Source of the DNA: Hellea sp042093735 | GTDB lineage: Bacteria > Pseudomonadota > Alphaproteobacteria > Caulobacterales > Maricaulaceae | NCBI GenBank assembly: GCA_042093735.1 | Contig: JBELEM010000005.1 | Span: 1 to 64,000 of the forward strand | DNA: 64,000 nt | Direction of reading: 5' to 3' | Made by a program: the position numbers and the translations under genes | Notes under the pieces: generated by a model | Database searches by the model: none | Seen by the model: the letters and a program-made list of their open reading frames with translations, nothing else | What the model was told of the DNA's origin: nothing | Part shown: positions 1 to 8,019 of the stretch, one piece after another | Numbering within the stretch: the first letter of the stretch is position 1 | How the letters are laid out: each line of letters begins with the position of its first letter

Positions 1-1290
1 ATCACCGCGATGGTCAGAACCTAATTTATCAATTTCATCAAATAAAAATAAAGGGTTGTTATACTTTGCTTTTTTCATTGATTGAATAATACGACCGGGC
101 ATAGAACCTATATAAGTTCTCCTATGACCTCGTATTTCGGACTCATCACTTACACCCCCTAACGAGACACGCACAAATTCCCTTCCAGTTGCTCTTGCAA
201 CAGACTTTCCTAGTGAAGTTTTACCTACGCCCGGAGGCCCCACGAGACAAATAATTGGCCCCTTAACTCTTTTTGTTCTCGTTTGCACTGCAAGGTGCTC
301 AATAATTCTTTCCTTAATTTTTACTAACCCGTAGTGGTCTTCATCCAAGATGTTCTGAGCTTTTTTTAAGTCTCTCTGTAATCGTTTCTTTTTATTCCAA
401 GGCACTGATAACATCCAGTCCAGATAATTTCTTGAAACGTTTGCTTCGGCTGACATAGGGCTCATCTGACGTAATTTCTTAATTTCTACGTCAACCTTTT
501 CCTTAGCTTCTTTGCTCAATTTTACACTTGAAACTCGTTCCTGAAGTTCAGAAAACTCATCATTACCTTCGGTACCCCCCAATTCATTTTGGATGGCCTT
601 CATTTGTTCGTTTAAATAATAATCTTTTTGTGTTTTTTCCATCTGACGCTTTACGCGGCCTCTGATTTTCTTTTCAACCTCTAAAAGAGCTAGTTCATCG
701 CTCAAAAGCTTTATTATATTTTCAAGGCGTGAAGTTACTGATATATTGTCAAGGAGACCCTGCTTCTGAACAATATCCGCGTTTAGATGCACCGAAATAA
801 GATCAGTTAACTTTGATGGGTCCTTAGTCTCAACAACAGAATTTATAATGTCTTCAGAGATTTTCTTATTTAATTTTCCGAAAGACTCGAACAGCGCCCT
901 AGCTTCACCGGTTATGGTCACTATATCATCTTCAGGCTCAATTGTTGAGTGAGAAGGGGATACATTTGCTTCCATATACTCGGTATTCTTGGTAAATTCT
1001 TTAACCTCAGCTCTGCTTTCGCCCTCTACCAGAACCCTTACCGTGCCATCAGGTAATTTTAAAAGCTGTAATATCTTGGCTATTATTCCTTGATGAAATA
1101 CATCTGAGTATTCCGGGTCATCACAATCAGGATTCTTTTGTGTGAGAAGCAATATTTTCTTGTTATTAGACATTACGTCTTCGAGAGCTTTTATTGACTT
1201 ACTTCTGCCTACAAACAATGGAACCACCATGTACGGAAATACTACAATATCTCTTAGAGGTAACACAGGTAATATAAGCTCTTTAGTCAT
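1..1290 (-). CDS. lon: ATP-dependent protease Lon, N-terminal 430 codons (cut by window edge)
   Basis: Lon is a cytoplasmic ATP-dependent serine protease that degrades misfolded and regulatory proteins. The reading frame is open from 1290 to the window edge and encodes the substrate-binding LON-N domain, which opens LILPVLPLRDIVVFP, then a helical region and the start of the AAA+ module. The Walker A motif GPPGVGKT lies near residue 350 and a Walker B-like FLFDEIDK near residue 420, as in the roughly 800-residue family. The Ser-Lys protease domain lies outside the window. An in-frame ATG at 1302 is an alternative start. The gene follows clpX after 94 nt, completing the alphaproteobacterial tig-clpP-clpX-lon order. 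Confidence 0.97.
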   Translation of the reverse strand, partial: MTKELILPVLPLRDIVVFPYMVVPLFVGRSKSIKALEDVMSNNKKILLLTQKNPDCDDPEYSDVFHQGIIAKILQLLKLPDGTVRVLVEGESRAEVKEFTKNTEYMEANVSPSHSTIEPEDDIVTITGEARALFESFGKLNKKISEDIINSVVETKDPSKLTDLISVHLNADIVQKQGLLDNISVTSRLENIIKLLSDELALLEVEKKIRGRVKRQMEKTQKDYYLNEQMKAIQNELGGTEGNDEFSELQERVSSVKLSKEAKEKVDVEIKKLRQMSPMSAEANVSRNYLDWMLSVPWNKKKRLQRDLKKAQNILDEDHYGLVKIKERIIEHLAVQTRTKRVKGPIICLVGPPGVGKTSLGKSVARATGREFVRVSLGGVSDESEIRGHRRTYIGSMPGRIIQSMKKAKYNNPLFLFDEIDKLGSDHRGD

Positions 1291-1384
1291 AAACACTCTC
1301 ATCTTTCACAAGTATATACGTACGAGACTATAAGGTGGGATGCTAAACCATGTGTTTCAAGTAGGAATTATTAATAAAGTAAAT

Positions 1385-2650
1385 TTAAGATGCTTTTTCT
1401 TTAGTTTGGCTTTTCTCTGAATATATTAATAGAGGTTTTGCTTCGCCATTGACTACTTCAGCATTTATAACAACTTCTTCTACAAATTCGTAGCTCGGTA
1501 GGTCGTACATGCTATCAAGTAAAATTCCTTCCATAATTGATCGCAAACCCCTCGCACCAGTCTTTCTTTTTAATGCTTTTTTAGCAATTGCTTTTAATGC
1601 ATCATCTGAAAAAGATAAACGCACACTCTCCATATCAAATAGAGTTTGATATTGTTTAACTAATGCATTTCGGGGATCGGTAAGAATTGTAACCAATGCT
1701 TCTTCATCAAGATCAGTCAAAGTCGCTATTACCGGTAATCTACCAACAAATTCAGGTATAAGCCCAAAACTAGTAAGGTCTTCAGGCTCAACGCCTTGGA
1801 GTATATCACCTACTCTTCTATCATCGAGCTCTTTAACTTTTCCACCAAATCCTATTGAGGCATTATCGCCTCGATTTGATATCACTTTATCTAAGCCTGA
1901 AAATGCTCCGCCCACAACAAATAATATATTGGTTGTATCAACTTGTAAAAACTCTTGTTGAGGATGCTTACGCCCACCTTGAGGAGGTACAGAAGCAACT
2001 GTACCTTCCATAATTTTTAAAAGTGCCTGTTGAACACCTTCACCCGAGACATCTCTGGTAATGGATGGATTATCAGACTTTCTACTAATTTTATCTACTT
2101 CATCGATATACACTATACCTCTCTGAGCTCTTTCTACATTATAGTCAGCTGATTGAAGTAATTTGAGAATAATGTTTTCAACATCCTCGCCCACGTAGCC
2201 TGCTTCTGTAAGTGTTGTCGCATCAGCCATGGTGAAAGGAACATCTAGAATTCTTGCTAAAGTTTGTGCTAGGAGTGTTTTGCCACAACCTGTTGGACCA
2301 ACCAATAAAATATTAGACTTTGCTAGCTCAACATCAGGGTTTTCAGAAGCGTGGTTAAGACGTTTATAATGATTATGAACGGCAACCGAAAGAACTCTCT
2401 TTGCATGGTTTTGTCCAATTACGTAATCATCCAATGTATTGCATATCTCTTGAGGAGTTGGAACGCCTTCTTGGGCTTTAGAGACGGATCCTTTTCCCTC
2501 CTCCTTAATTATGTCCATGCACAACTCAACACATTCATCACAAATGAATACGGTAGGTCCAGCAATCAACTTCCTCACTTCATGCTGGCTTTTACCGCAA
2601 AAAGAGCAATAAAGAGTGTTCTTACCTTCTGTTTCTGAAGATTTTGTCAT
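1385..2650 (-). CDS. clpX: ClpX, ATPase and unfoldase subunit of ClpXP
   Basis: ClpX is a hexameric AAA+ unfoldase that feeds substrates, including ssrA-tagged proteins, into ClpP. The 421-residue product has the usual full length. The N-terminal zinc-binding domain has Cys15, Cys18, Cys37 and Cys40; this domain docks adaptors such as SspB. Walker A is GPTGCGKT at 118-125, the pore loop is GYVGEDV at 151-157, Walker B is near 179-187 and the RKH loop is at 227-229. An IGF loop for ClpP docking is present (ASIGFGG). It lies 114 nt downstream of clpP, with a candidate promoter of its own in the gap. Its adaptor SspB and the tmRNA are encoded 25 kb away in the same window. Confidence 0.98.
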   Translation of the reverse strand: MTKSSETEGKNTLYCSFCGKSQHEVRKLIAGPTVFICDECVELCMDIIKEEGKGSVSKAQEGVPTPQEICNTLDDYVIGQNHAKRVLSVAVHNHYKRLNHASENPDVELAKSNILLVGPTGCGKTLLAQTLARILDVPFTMADATTLTEAGYVGEDVENIILKLLQSADYNVERAQRGIVYIDEVDKISRKSDNPSITRDVSGEGVQQALLKIMEGTVASVPPQGGRKHPQQEFLQVDTTNILFVVGGAFSGLDKVISNRGDNASIGFGGKVKELDDRRVGDILQGVEPEDLTSFGLIPEFVGRLPVIATLTDLDEEALVTILTDPRNALVKQYQTLFDMESVRLSFSDDALKAIAKKALKRKTGARGLRSIMEGILLDSMYDLPSYEFVEEVVINAEVVNGEAKPLLIYSEKSQTKEKAS

Positions 2651-2677
2651 ATTTTTTCCCGTTTAATAACCCCACAG

Positions 2678-2707
2678 ATTACATTCTTGATATAAAAGAA
2701 AAGTCAA
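2678..2707 (-). promoter_or_regulatory. Candidate clpX promoter
   Basis: On the minus strand TTGACT (2707-2702) is followed after 18 nt by TGTAAT (2683-2678), about 28 nt upstream of the clpX start. A second -35-like TTGACA lies at 2741-2736, next to the 12-bp palindrome TACTAATTAGTA at 2722-2733. Pattern match only. Confidence 0.35.
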
Positions 2708-2764
2708 ATACGAAAAGATACTACTAATTAGTATTTGTCAATTAATATAGAGTTTAATCTATTG

Positions 2765-3385
2765 TTATTTATCATCCCCGCGCTTGTCATAAACGTGGTC
2801 AACTATACCGAAATCTTTAGCTTCTTGAGCAGTCATAAAATGATCTCTATCTAATGTAGATTCAATTTCTTCGTAACTTTTCCCAGTATGATGAACATAA
2901 ATTTCATTAAGCCGCTTTTTCATTGCAAGAATATCATTGGCATGGCGCTGAATATCCGAGGCTTGACCACGGAAGCCACCAGATGGCTGATGAACCATTA
3001 CTCTAGCATTTGGGAGAGCCACCCTCTGACCTGCTTGACCCGCTGATAATAGCAAGGAGCCCATCGAGCATGCCTGCCCTATACAAACTGTAGATACTGG
3101 TGATTTGATATATTGCATAGTATCATAGATCGCCATTCCTGAAGTTACGACTCCTCCAGGAGAATTTATATACATAGATATTTCCTTTTTTGGATTCTCA
3201 GATTCAAGAAATAATAGCTGAGCAGTTATTGAGGCAGCCATTCCGTCCTCTACTGTTCCAGATAGAAAAATTATACGGTCACGTAATAGTCTTGAGTATA
3301 TGTCAAAAGCACGTTCACCGCGGCTAGACTGCTCTACAACTGTTGGAATCAAGTAACTTGTTAATACATCTTGTGGGTCTTGCAT
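2765..3385 (-). CDS. clpP: ClpP, proteolytic subunit of Clp protease
   Basis: ClpP is the tetradecameric serine peptidase that works with ClpX (and ClpA where present) in the cytoplasm. The 206-residue protein has the catalytic triad Ser107 (in QACSMGS), His132 (in VMVHQPSGG) and Asp181. The start at 3385 has a good ribosome-binding site, AAAGGA, 8 nt upstream. It sits between tig (166 nt upstream, separated by a terminator) and clpX (114 nt downstream), the standard order in this class. A short propeptide removed by self-cleavage is expected from family knowledge. Confidence 0.98.
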   Translation of the reverse strand: MQDPQDVLTSYLIPTVVEQSSRGERAFDIYSRLLRDRIIFLSGTVEDGMAASITAQLLFLESENPKKEISMYINSPGGVVTSGMAIYDTMQYIKSPVSTVCIGQACSMGSLLLSAGQAGQRVALPNARVMVHQPSGGFRGQASDIQRHANDILAMKKRLNEIYVHHTGKSYEEIESTLDRDHFMTAQEAKDFGIVDHVYDKRGDDK

Positions 3386-3501
3386 TTAAATATCCTTTGA
3401 GGGCTCGAGTAATAATTATCTTTAACTACATATTTGTATTTTTGGTCTATTATTCAAGTTCTTTTTGAATCTAATTTTAAAATCGAATTAAATAAACAAA
3501 C

Positions 3502-3529
3502 AAAAAAAAACCCAGCAGAATGTGCTGGG
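3502..3529 (-). terminator. Rho-independent terminator of tig
   Basis: The arms CCCAGCA (3511-3517) and TGCTGGG (3523-3529) form a perfect 7-bp stem. In the minus-strand transcript it is followed by nine U residues (3510-3502). It lies 22 nt after the tig stop codon, so tig can end separately from clpP. Confidence 0.85.
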
Positions 3530-3551
3530 TAGTTTCATTTTTTCTTCAAAA

Positions 3552-4892
3552 TTAAATCATATCGTCTTCTTCGAATAATATTTCCTTACTAACTTTTTTA
3601 TCGGTAAGCGTTGATTTTTCTATAATTAGATCAACTACTTTTTCCTCGTAAATAGGCGCTCTCAACTGCGCAATCGCTTGAGGGTTTTTTTGGTAAAACT
3701 CAATTACCTGTTGCTCCTGACCCGGGTATTGGCGAGCCTCGGTTACCATTGCTTGTTGTAATTCATCGTTAGTTATTTGAATTTCATGCTTCTGGCCCAT
3801 TTCGGCAAGAACAAGACCCAGGCGCACCCGTCTTTGAGCAATTTTGCGATAATCCTTTTCTAACTGTTTATCAGTTTTTTTAGAGTCGTCCTCATCAAGC
3901 TTACCAGCTTCTTTTTCAGACTGGACTTGTGTCCATATGTTTGAAAATTCTGCTTCAACCATTTGAGGAGGGAGATCAAACTTGTGCTTTTTATCGAGTT
4001 CATCCAAAATTGCTCGTTTAAGCTTCATTCTAGATTGATTATCAAGCTGAGATTTATATTGTTCCTCAACTGCTACCTTGAGTGCGTCTAAGTCAGCTAA
4101 CCCAAACTTTTGAGCAAACTCATCATCAATGATAGCCTCTTTCTCTGCTTGAACCTCAATCACTTTAGTAGAAAAGACTGCATCTTTACCTGCTAGATTT
4201 TCTGCTTGATAAGGTTCAGGGAAAGTTACATTCACTTCCAATTCATCACCAGCTTTTGAACCAATTAGCTGATCCTCAAACCCTGGTATAAAAGTTCCAG
4301 ACCCTAGTACTAACTGATGGCCGTCCATAGTGCCGCCATCAAAAGCTTCTCCGTCGACAGTTCCTACAAAGTCGATCAATACTGCATCACCCTTTTTAGC
4401 TTTAGCAGTTTTTGCTTTCTTTTTATATGATTTCTGCCCTTCACCCAACTTTGCAACTTCAGCAGCCAAGTCCTCAGCAGCCGGCTCGTGCTTTAAACGT
4501 GTGAATTTAAGTTTTTCTGGGTCAACTGGTTTAAAATCAGGAATAGATTCGACTGAAAGCTCATATTCTAAATCAGAAGTACCGCTTGTGACTTTATCAC
4601 CATCAGCCTTCAAATCAACTTTGGGCTGTCCCGCTGGCCGTATACTATTGTCATTTATAGCTTTTTGAGTTGTTTCATTTATTGTTTCTTCAACAACGTC
4701 TTTCATTATTCCTTGACCATACATCTTCCTAATGTGCGATACGGGGACCTTACCTGGTCGAAACCCTTTTAAAGAAACTTGGGGTTGCATTTCTTTAATT
4801 TTGGCCTCAAGTTTATCCGCCAAGTCCTCTTTGCTAACTGTTATAGCATAGGTATGATTTAAGCCTTCGGCCTTTAGTTCTTTTATTAGCAT
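3552..4892 (-). CDS. tig: Trigger factor, ribosome-associated chaperone and prolyl isomerase
   Basis: Trigger factor binds the ribosome at the exit tunnel and folds nascent chains. The 446-residue product has the ribosome-docking signature GFRPGKVP at 43-50, an FKBP-type prolyl isomerase domain at about 165-250 (DFVGTVDGEAFDGG and IPGFEDQL are visible), and a long charged helical C-terminal substrate-binding domain. The length fits the family (430-450). It is the first gene of the tig-clpP-clpX-lon neighbourhood, with its own terminator and a candidate promoter at 4912-4940. Confidence 0.97.
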   Translation of the reverse strand: MLIKELKAEGLNHTYAITVSKEDLADKLEAKIKEMQPQVSLKGFRPGKVPVSHIRKMYGQGIMKDVVEETINETTQKAINDNSIRPAGQPKVDLKADGDKVTSGTSDLEYELSVESIPDFKPVDPEKLKFTRLKHEPAAEDLAAEVAKLGEGQKSYKKKAKTAKAKKGDAVLIDFVGTVDGEAFDGGTMDGHQLVLGSGTFIPGFEDQLIGSKAGDELEVNVTFPEPYQAENLAGKDAVFSTKVIEVQAEKEAIIDDEFAQKFGLADLDALKVAVEEQYKSQLDNQSRMKLKRAILDELDKKHKFDLPPQMVEAEFSNIWTQVQSEKEAGKLDEDDSKKTDKQLEKDYRKIAQRRVRLGLVLAEMGQKHEIQITNDELQQAMVTEARQYPGQEQQVIEFYQKNPQAIAQLRAPIYEEKVVDLIIEKSTLTDKKVSKEILFEEDDMI

Positions 4893-4911
4893 GACTTACG
4901 CCTATAATAAT

Positions 4912-4940
4912 TAATAGAATGAGCATCGAAGACAGAGCAA
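4912..4940 (-). promoter_or_regulatory. Candidate tig promoter
   Basis: On the minus strand TTGCTC (4940-4935) is followed after exactly 17 nt by CTATTA (4917-4912), close to the alphaproteobacterial CTTGAC/CTATAT pattern and 20 nt before the tig start. Pattern match only. Confidence 0.35.
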
Positions 4941-4972
4941 GATACCAATATCTATAAGTTAAATTTTGCGCC

Positions 4973-5010
4973 TTATGTCACGGACATAATTGTAAGGCAA
5001 CGCCTGTTGC
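4973..5010. repeat. Two adjacent inverted repeats between tig and a divergent gene
   Basis: TTATGTC-ACG-GACATAA (4973-4989) is a perfect 7-bp inverted repeat with a 3-nt centre. It is followed by GCAAC-GCCT-GTTGC (4997-5010). Both lie in the 218-bp divergent spacer, upstream of the candidate tig promoter and the TATAAT-like box (5054-5059) that faces the DedA gene. They could be operator sites or transcript hairpins. Confidence 0.45.
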
Positions 5011-5110
5011 ACACTGTTTTAGAAAAAAATTAATAGTTTAATAGCCAATCTTGTATAATTATTCATATTAATTGGATAAATTTGATAACAAAGAAAAAAT
5101 TGAGTGTTTT

Positions 5111-5659
5111 ATGAGTTCCTTTACAGATTCGTCTATAGCGCTCTATTTGGCTGTGTTTGTTGGGCCATTTATTCAAGAGGACGGAGCTGTATTTATTGCA
5201 GCAAGCTTATTTTCTCAAAATCCGGAACGTTATCCGCTAATGTTTTTAATTATTCTATTTGGTTTAATACTATCGGATATTTGGAAATATTGGATAGGGT
5301 GGTACGCCTTAAAAAATGCAAAGGTATATTCAATTATAAATAAAGAAAAGATAACAAAGTTAGAAAAAAAAGTTCAAAAGCACACCCTCACGACCCTTTT
5401 TCTTGCTAGATTTCTACCTCTAGCGCGCGTTCCCATTTATATAGCATGCGGGTTATTTCAAATCCCCTACGCTAAATTTTGTATAATAATAGCTTTAACA
5501 GCCAGTATATATAGTGTTATAATTTTTACATTAGTATATTTTTTAGACAGTTTTCTGGGTGAAGATTTAAAATGGATATCACTTATTATAGGCTTAACTA
5601 TAATTTTAATCATTATCAGCACTCAATTAACTAAGAAATACTTATCAGCCAGAAATTAA
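5111..5659 (+). CDS. DedA-family (SNARE-associated) membrane protein
   Basis: This is a 182-residue polytopic inner-membrane protein of the DedA/SNARE-associated superfamily, implicated in recycling undecaprenyl phosphate and other lipid carriers. Visible hallmarks are the acidic re-entrant segment GPFIQEDGA near the N-terminus and the arginine-proline segment FLARFLPLARVPIY with a following Gly, then two C-terminal hydrophobic helices. The frame is open from a TTG at 5072, but a TATAAT-like box at 5054-5059 would make that start nearly leaderless, so I use the ATG at 5111, which has GAG upstream. The 3' end overlaps the convergent lipoprotein gene by 15 nt. The exact substrate is unknown. 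Confidence 0.8.
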   Translation: MSSFTDSSIALYLAVFVGPFIQEDGAVFIAASLFSQNPERYPLMFLIILFGLILSDIWKYWIGWYALKNAKVYSIINKEKITKLEKKVQKHTLTTLFLARFLPLARVPIYIACGLFQIPYAKFCIIIALTASIYSVIIFTLVYFLDSFLGEDLKWISLIIGLTIILIIISTQLTKKYLSARN

Positions 5660-6274
5660 TTTCTCAGATATTTCAGGACCATTTAACCAATCAATTATTT
5701 CACTGACTGCTTCAGTATTGCCTTTATTTATAGACTGAACAATTGAAGAAACCTTAATATCTTTTGACCTTAATACCTTCATAGTATCATGTGTACCAAT
5801 AAAAGATCTGTCTGAGGCATTTGATACAGTAGAACTAAAATGAACAATTGTTAAAGGAGCATTAGACTTACCATTATCAAAATAAGCTTCAAATCTTTTA
5901 ATAGTAATACTAATTCTAACGTCAGAACGTACACCTGAGCTTGGCAAAACTCCTATTAACCCTTCTCTGTTACTCAATAAATTTATAAAAGTATTTTGTA
6001 CCATGTCCGGAATACTTTCTTCCCATTGCGCCTGCTTAACAGAAGCTAATCTTTGGTCGCTCAATGATACAATCAAATCTTTACCTTGCAGAAACCTAGA
6101 GGCCTTAGGTCGGTCGACTCTAATAATTATTGCACTATCACTTTTAGGTATAGATTGCTGCGTTACTCCTAGCCTATAAACTTGATTAGCGGGGGCGGGT
6201 TCAGGTAAAAGAAAAGATGTACATCCACTAAAAAAAATTACCATGATAGGAGATAGAAATTTTAAAGCTTTCAT
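5645..6274 (-). CDS. ABC-type transport auxiliary lipoprotein (PqiC-like)
   Basis: This 209-residue protein has a lipoprotein signal peptide ending in FFSGC, with Cys18 as the lipidation site. The rest matches the ABC-type transport auxiliary family (the PqiC/YmbA type), outer-membrane lipoproteins that partner MCE transporters. It is the last gene of the four-gene MCE operon and overlaps the MCE gene by 4 nt (ATGA). It probably forms the outer-membrane docking point of the lipid transport system. Assignment rests on context, the signal peptide and overall sequence pattern. Confidence 0.8.
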   Translation of the reverse strand: MKALKFLSPIMVIFFSGCTSFLLPEPAPANQVYRLGVTQQSIPKSDSAIIIRVDRPKASRFLQGKDLIVSLSDQRLASVKQAQWEESIPDMVQNTFINLLSNREGLIGVLPSSGVRSDVRISITIKRFEAYFDNGKSNAPLTIVHFSSTVSNASDRSFIGTHDTMKVLRSKDIKVSSIVQSINKGNTEAVSEIIDWLNGPEISEKLISG

Positions 6275-7248
6275 TGTGGCAACTCCACCTTCTCTTCACT
6301 AACGCCGACTATAAATGCAGCTGGGTTTTGCTCAAAATTAATGAGAATACTCTCAAGCCCCAAAACAGCACGTCTAATGCTATCGATTGTTTCTTCTAGA
6401 TCTGTAAGTCCAGAATTTGATAGACGGTTTATGGCATCACGGCCATCCGTTATCAATTGATTTGAGTCTTTCGATAGCGCCTCTATTGCAACTAAAGTTT
6501 TATCCAGCTTTTCCATTGAAATTTTTGATCTATCCAATACTGTTCTTACATCATTTTCAATTAATACATCAAAATCTTTTGCTGCTAAATCAACCGCATC
6601 AGCTGCTAGAGAAACATCGCTGGAAGCCTGCTCAATAGATTGCATTGTTCTATTAAAGATTTCAGGATCTACTTTAAGGTCAACAAAATTATTTGTTATT
6701 ACTTTTAAATTATTCAAAATTTCATGAAAATCCATTATAGCTTCTGGAGTCATTACCGCATTTATTCTGGCAAGAGCAGCTTGTGATGACTCCATCACAG
6801 TACCACCGCTGCCAAGCAATAAATCTATCCTACTGGCTTCTCCTTTTAATCTAAATGGATCTTTATCTGTAGAGTTTTTAATTAATCGTGAATTTGGCCC
6901 ACCTGGAATAATTTGAATATAATTCAACCCAGTCAAACCTAGCGGTTCCATTCTTCCAATACTTTCAAAATCTACAGGTGTATTAGACACGACCTGTATG
7001 TCGACTATAACAGAATTATTATCATTGGGGTCAATCCGTAATTCGGTAATATCACCGACTTTTAGGCCGTTAAAACGGACCTCAGTGCCTTCCGAGAGTC
7101 CTTGGACACCTCCTCTGAAAGAAATTTCATAATTATCATATTTTTTGTCGAATTGCGCATCAGAAAGCCATGCCGTAAAAGCTAGAAGGGCAGTCAGAGA
7201 AACTAGAACAAATGTTCCTATTAAGGCGTAATGAGCTTTTCTTTCCAT
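6271..7248 (-). CDS. mlaD: MlaD-like MCE-domain periplasmic lipid-binding protein
   Basis: The 325-residue protein has one N-terminal membrane helix (about 6-28) and a single MCE domain at about 40-115 (SFRGGVQGLSEGTEVRFNG and PLGLTGLNYIQII are recognisable). A long helical C-terminal part rich in Asp, Ser and Leu follows. MCE proteins form hexameric rings that carry lipids across the periplasm. It is longer than E. coli MlaD (183 residues) and closer to the MCE proteins that pair with an auxiliary lipoprotein. The gene lies 15 nt downstream of the ATPase gene and overlaps the lipoprotein gene. Confidence 0.92.
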   Translation of the reverse strand: MERKAHYALIGTFVLVSLTALLAFTAWLSDAQFDKKYDNYEISFRGGVQGLSEGTEVRFNGLKVGDITELRIDPNDNNSVIVDIQVVSNTPVDFESIGRMEPLGLTGLNYIQIIPGGPNSRLIKNSTDKDPFRLKGEASRIDLLLGSGGTVMESSQAALARINAVMTPEAIMDFHEILNNLKVITNNFVDLKVDPEIFNRTMQSIEQASSDVSLAADAVDLAAKDFDVLIENDVRTVLDRSKISMEKLDKTLVAIEALSKDSNQLITDGRDAINRLSNSGLTDLEETIDSIRRAVLGLESILINFEQNPAAFIVGVSEEKVELPQ

Positions 7249-7263
7249 ACAAATAATCGACCT

Positions 7264-8019
7264 TTAATTAAATCGCGACCTAGGGCCATTAAAGTACTCT
7301 TTAACCCATGGATTATTATATTGCGCTACCTTATGCAGAGTATCCATAATGGCAATCTGTTTATTTATTAAAACTGCTACTTTATCGCAGGTATTTAATA
7401 GACTGTCTAAATCATGTGTTACCATTATAACTGTAAGATCCATAGAGGTTTTCAAACTTAAAATTAATTTATCAAATGCATGAGCAGCTATGGGATCAAG
7501 GCCTGCTGTAGGCTCATCTAGAAACAATAATTTGGGGTCTAAAGCTAAAGCACGAGCTAATCCCGCTCTTTTTCTCATGCCGCCAGACAACTCAGAAGGA
7601 TATAAATCTAGAACTTCAGATGTTAAACCAACCATTTGTATTTTCATGGCAGCAATGCCCCGCAATAATTGCTCGCTCAAATTTGTATGCTCTCTTAAAG
7701 GAACAAGAATATTATCCAATATGGTCAATGATGAAAATAGGGCCCCACCTTGGAATAATACACCTATAGAATTATTTAATTCTCTTATATCATTTCTTTT
7801 GAGCTTTTCCCGACTAAGACCGTTAAAAGAAACTTCTCCACATTGAGGCTTTATTAAGCCAAGCATTGTATTCATTAAAACTGATTTTCCAGAACCAGAC
7901 CCGCCTACTATGCCTGTTATTTTACCTTCCTCAGCATGGAAGTTAAGGTCTTTATGTACAAATTTTCTTCCAAATTTAGTGGTTATGCCCTTCGCATCTA
8001 CGGGATGATATCTTTTCAT
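7264..8019 (-). CDS. mlaF: MlaF-like ABC transporter ATPase
   Basis: This 251-residue cytoplasmic ATPase powers the MCE lipid transporter. Walker A is GGSGSGKS at 39-46, the Q-loop is in VLFQGGALF, the signature LSGG is at 144-147 and Walker B LLFLDEP is at 164-170, with the switch His in VTHDLDSL near 203. The start codon shares one nucleotide with the end of the permease gene, so the two are probably translationally coupled. Confidence 0.95.
   Translation of the reverse strand: MKRYHPVDAKGITTKFGRKFVHKDLNFHAEEGKITGIVGGSGSGKSVLMNTMLGLIKPQCGEVSFNGLSREKLKRNDIRELNNSIGVLFQGGALFSSLTILDNILVPLREHTNLSEQLLRGIAAMKIQMVGLTSEVLDLYPSELSGGMRKRAGLARALALDPKLLFLDEPTAGLDPIAAHAFDKLILSLKTSMDLTVIMVTHDLDSLLNTCDKVAVLINKQIAIMDTLHKVAQYNNPWVKEYFNGPRSRFN

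Noticed and set aside
4330..4668. 112-residue plus-strand frame inside tig
   Set aside because: Antisense shadow of the FKBP region of trigger factor.
5104..5343. 79-residue frame overlapping the start of the DedA-type gene
   Set aside because: It is an alternative frame of the same DNA; the longer frame has the family motifs.
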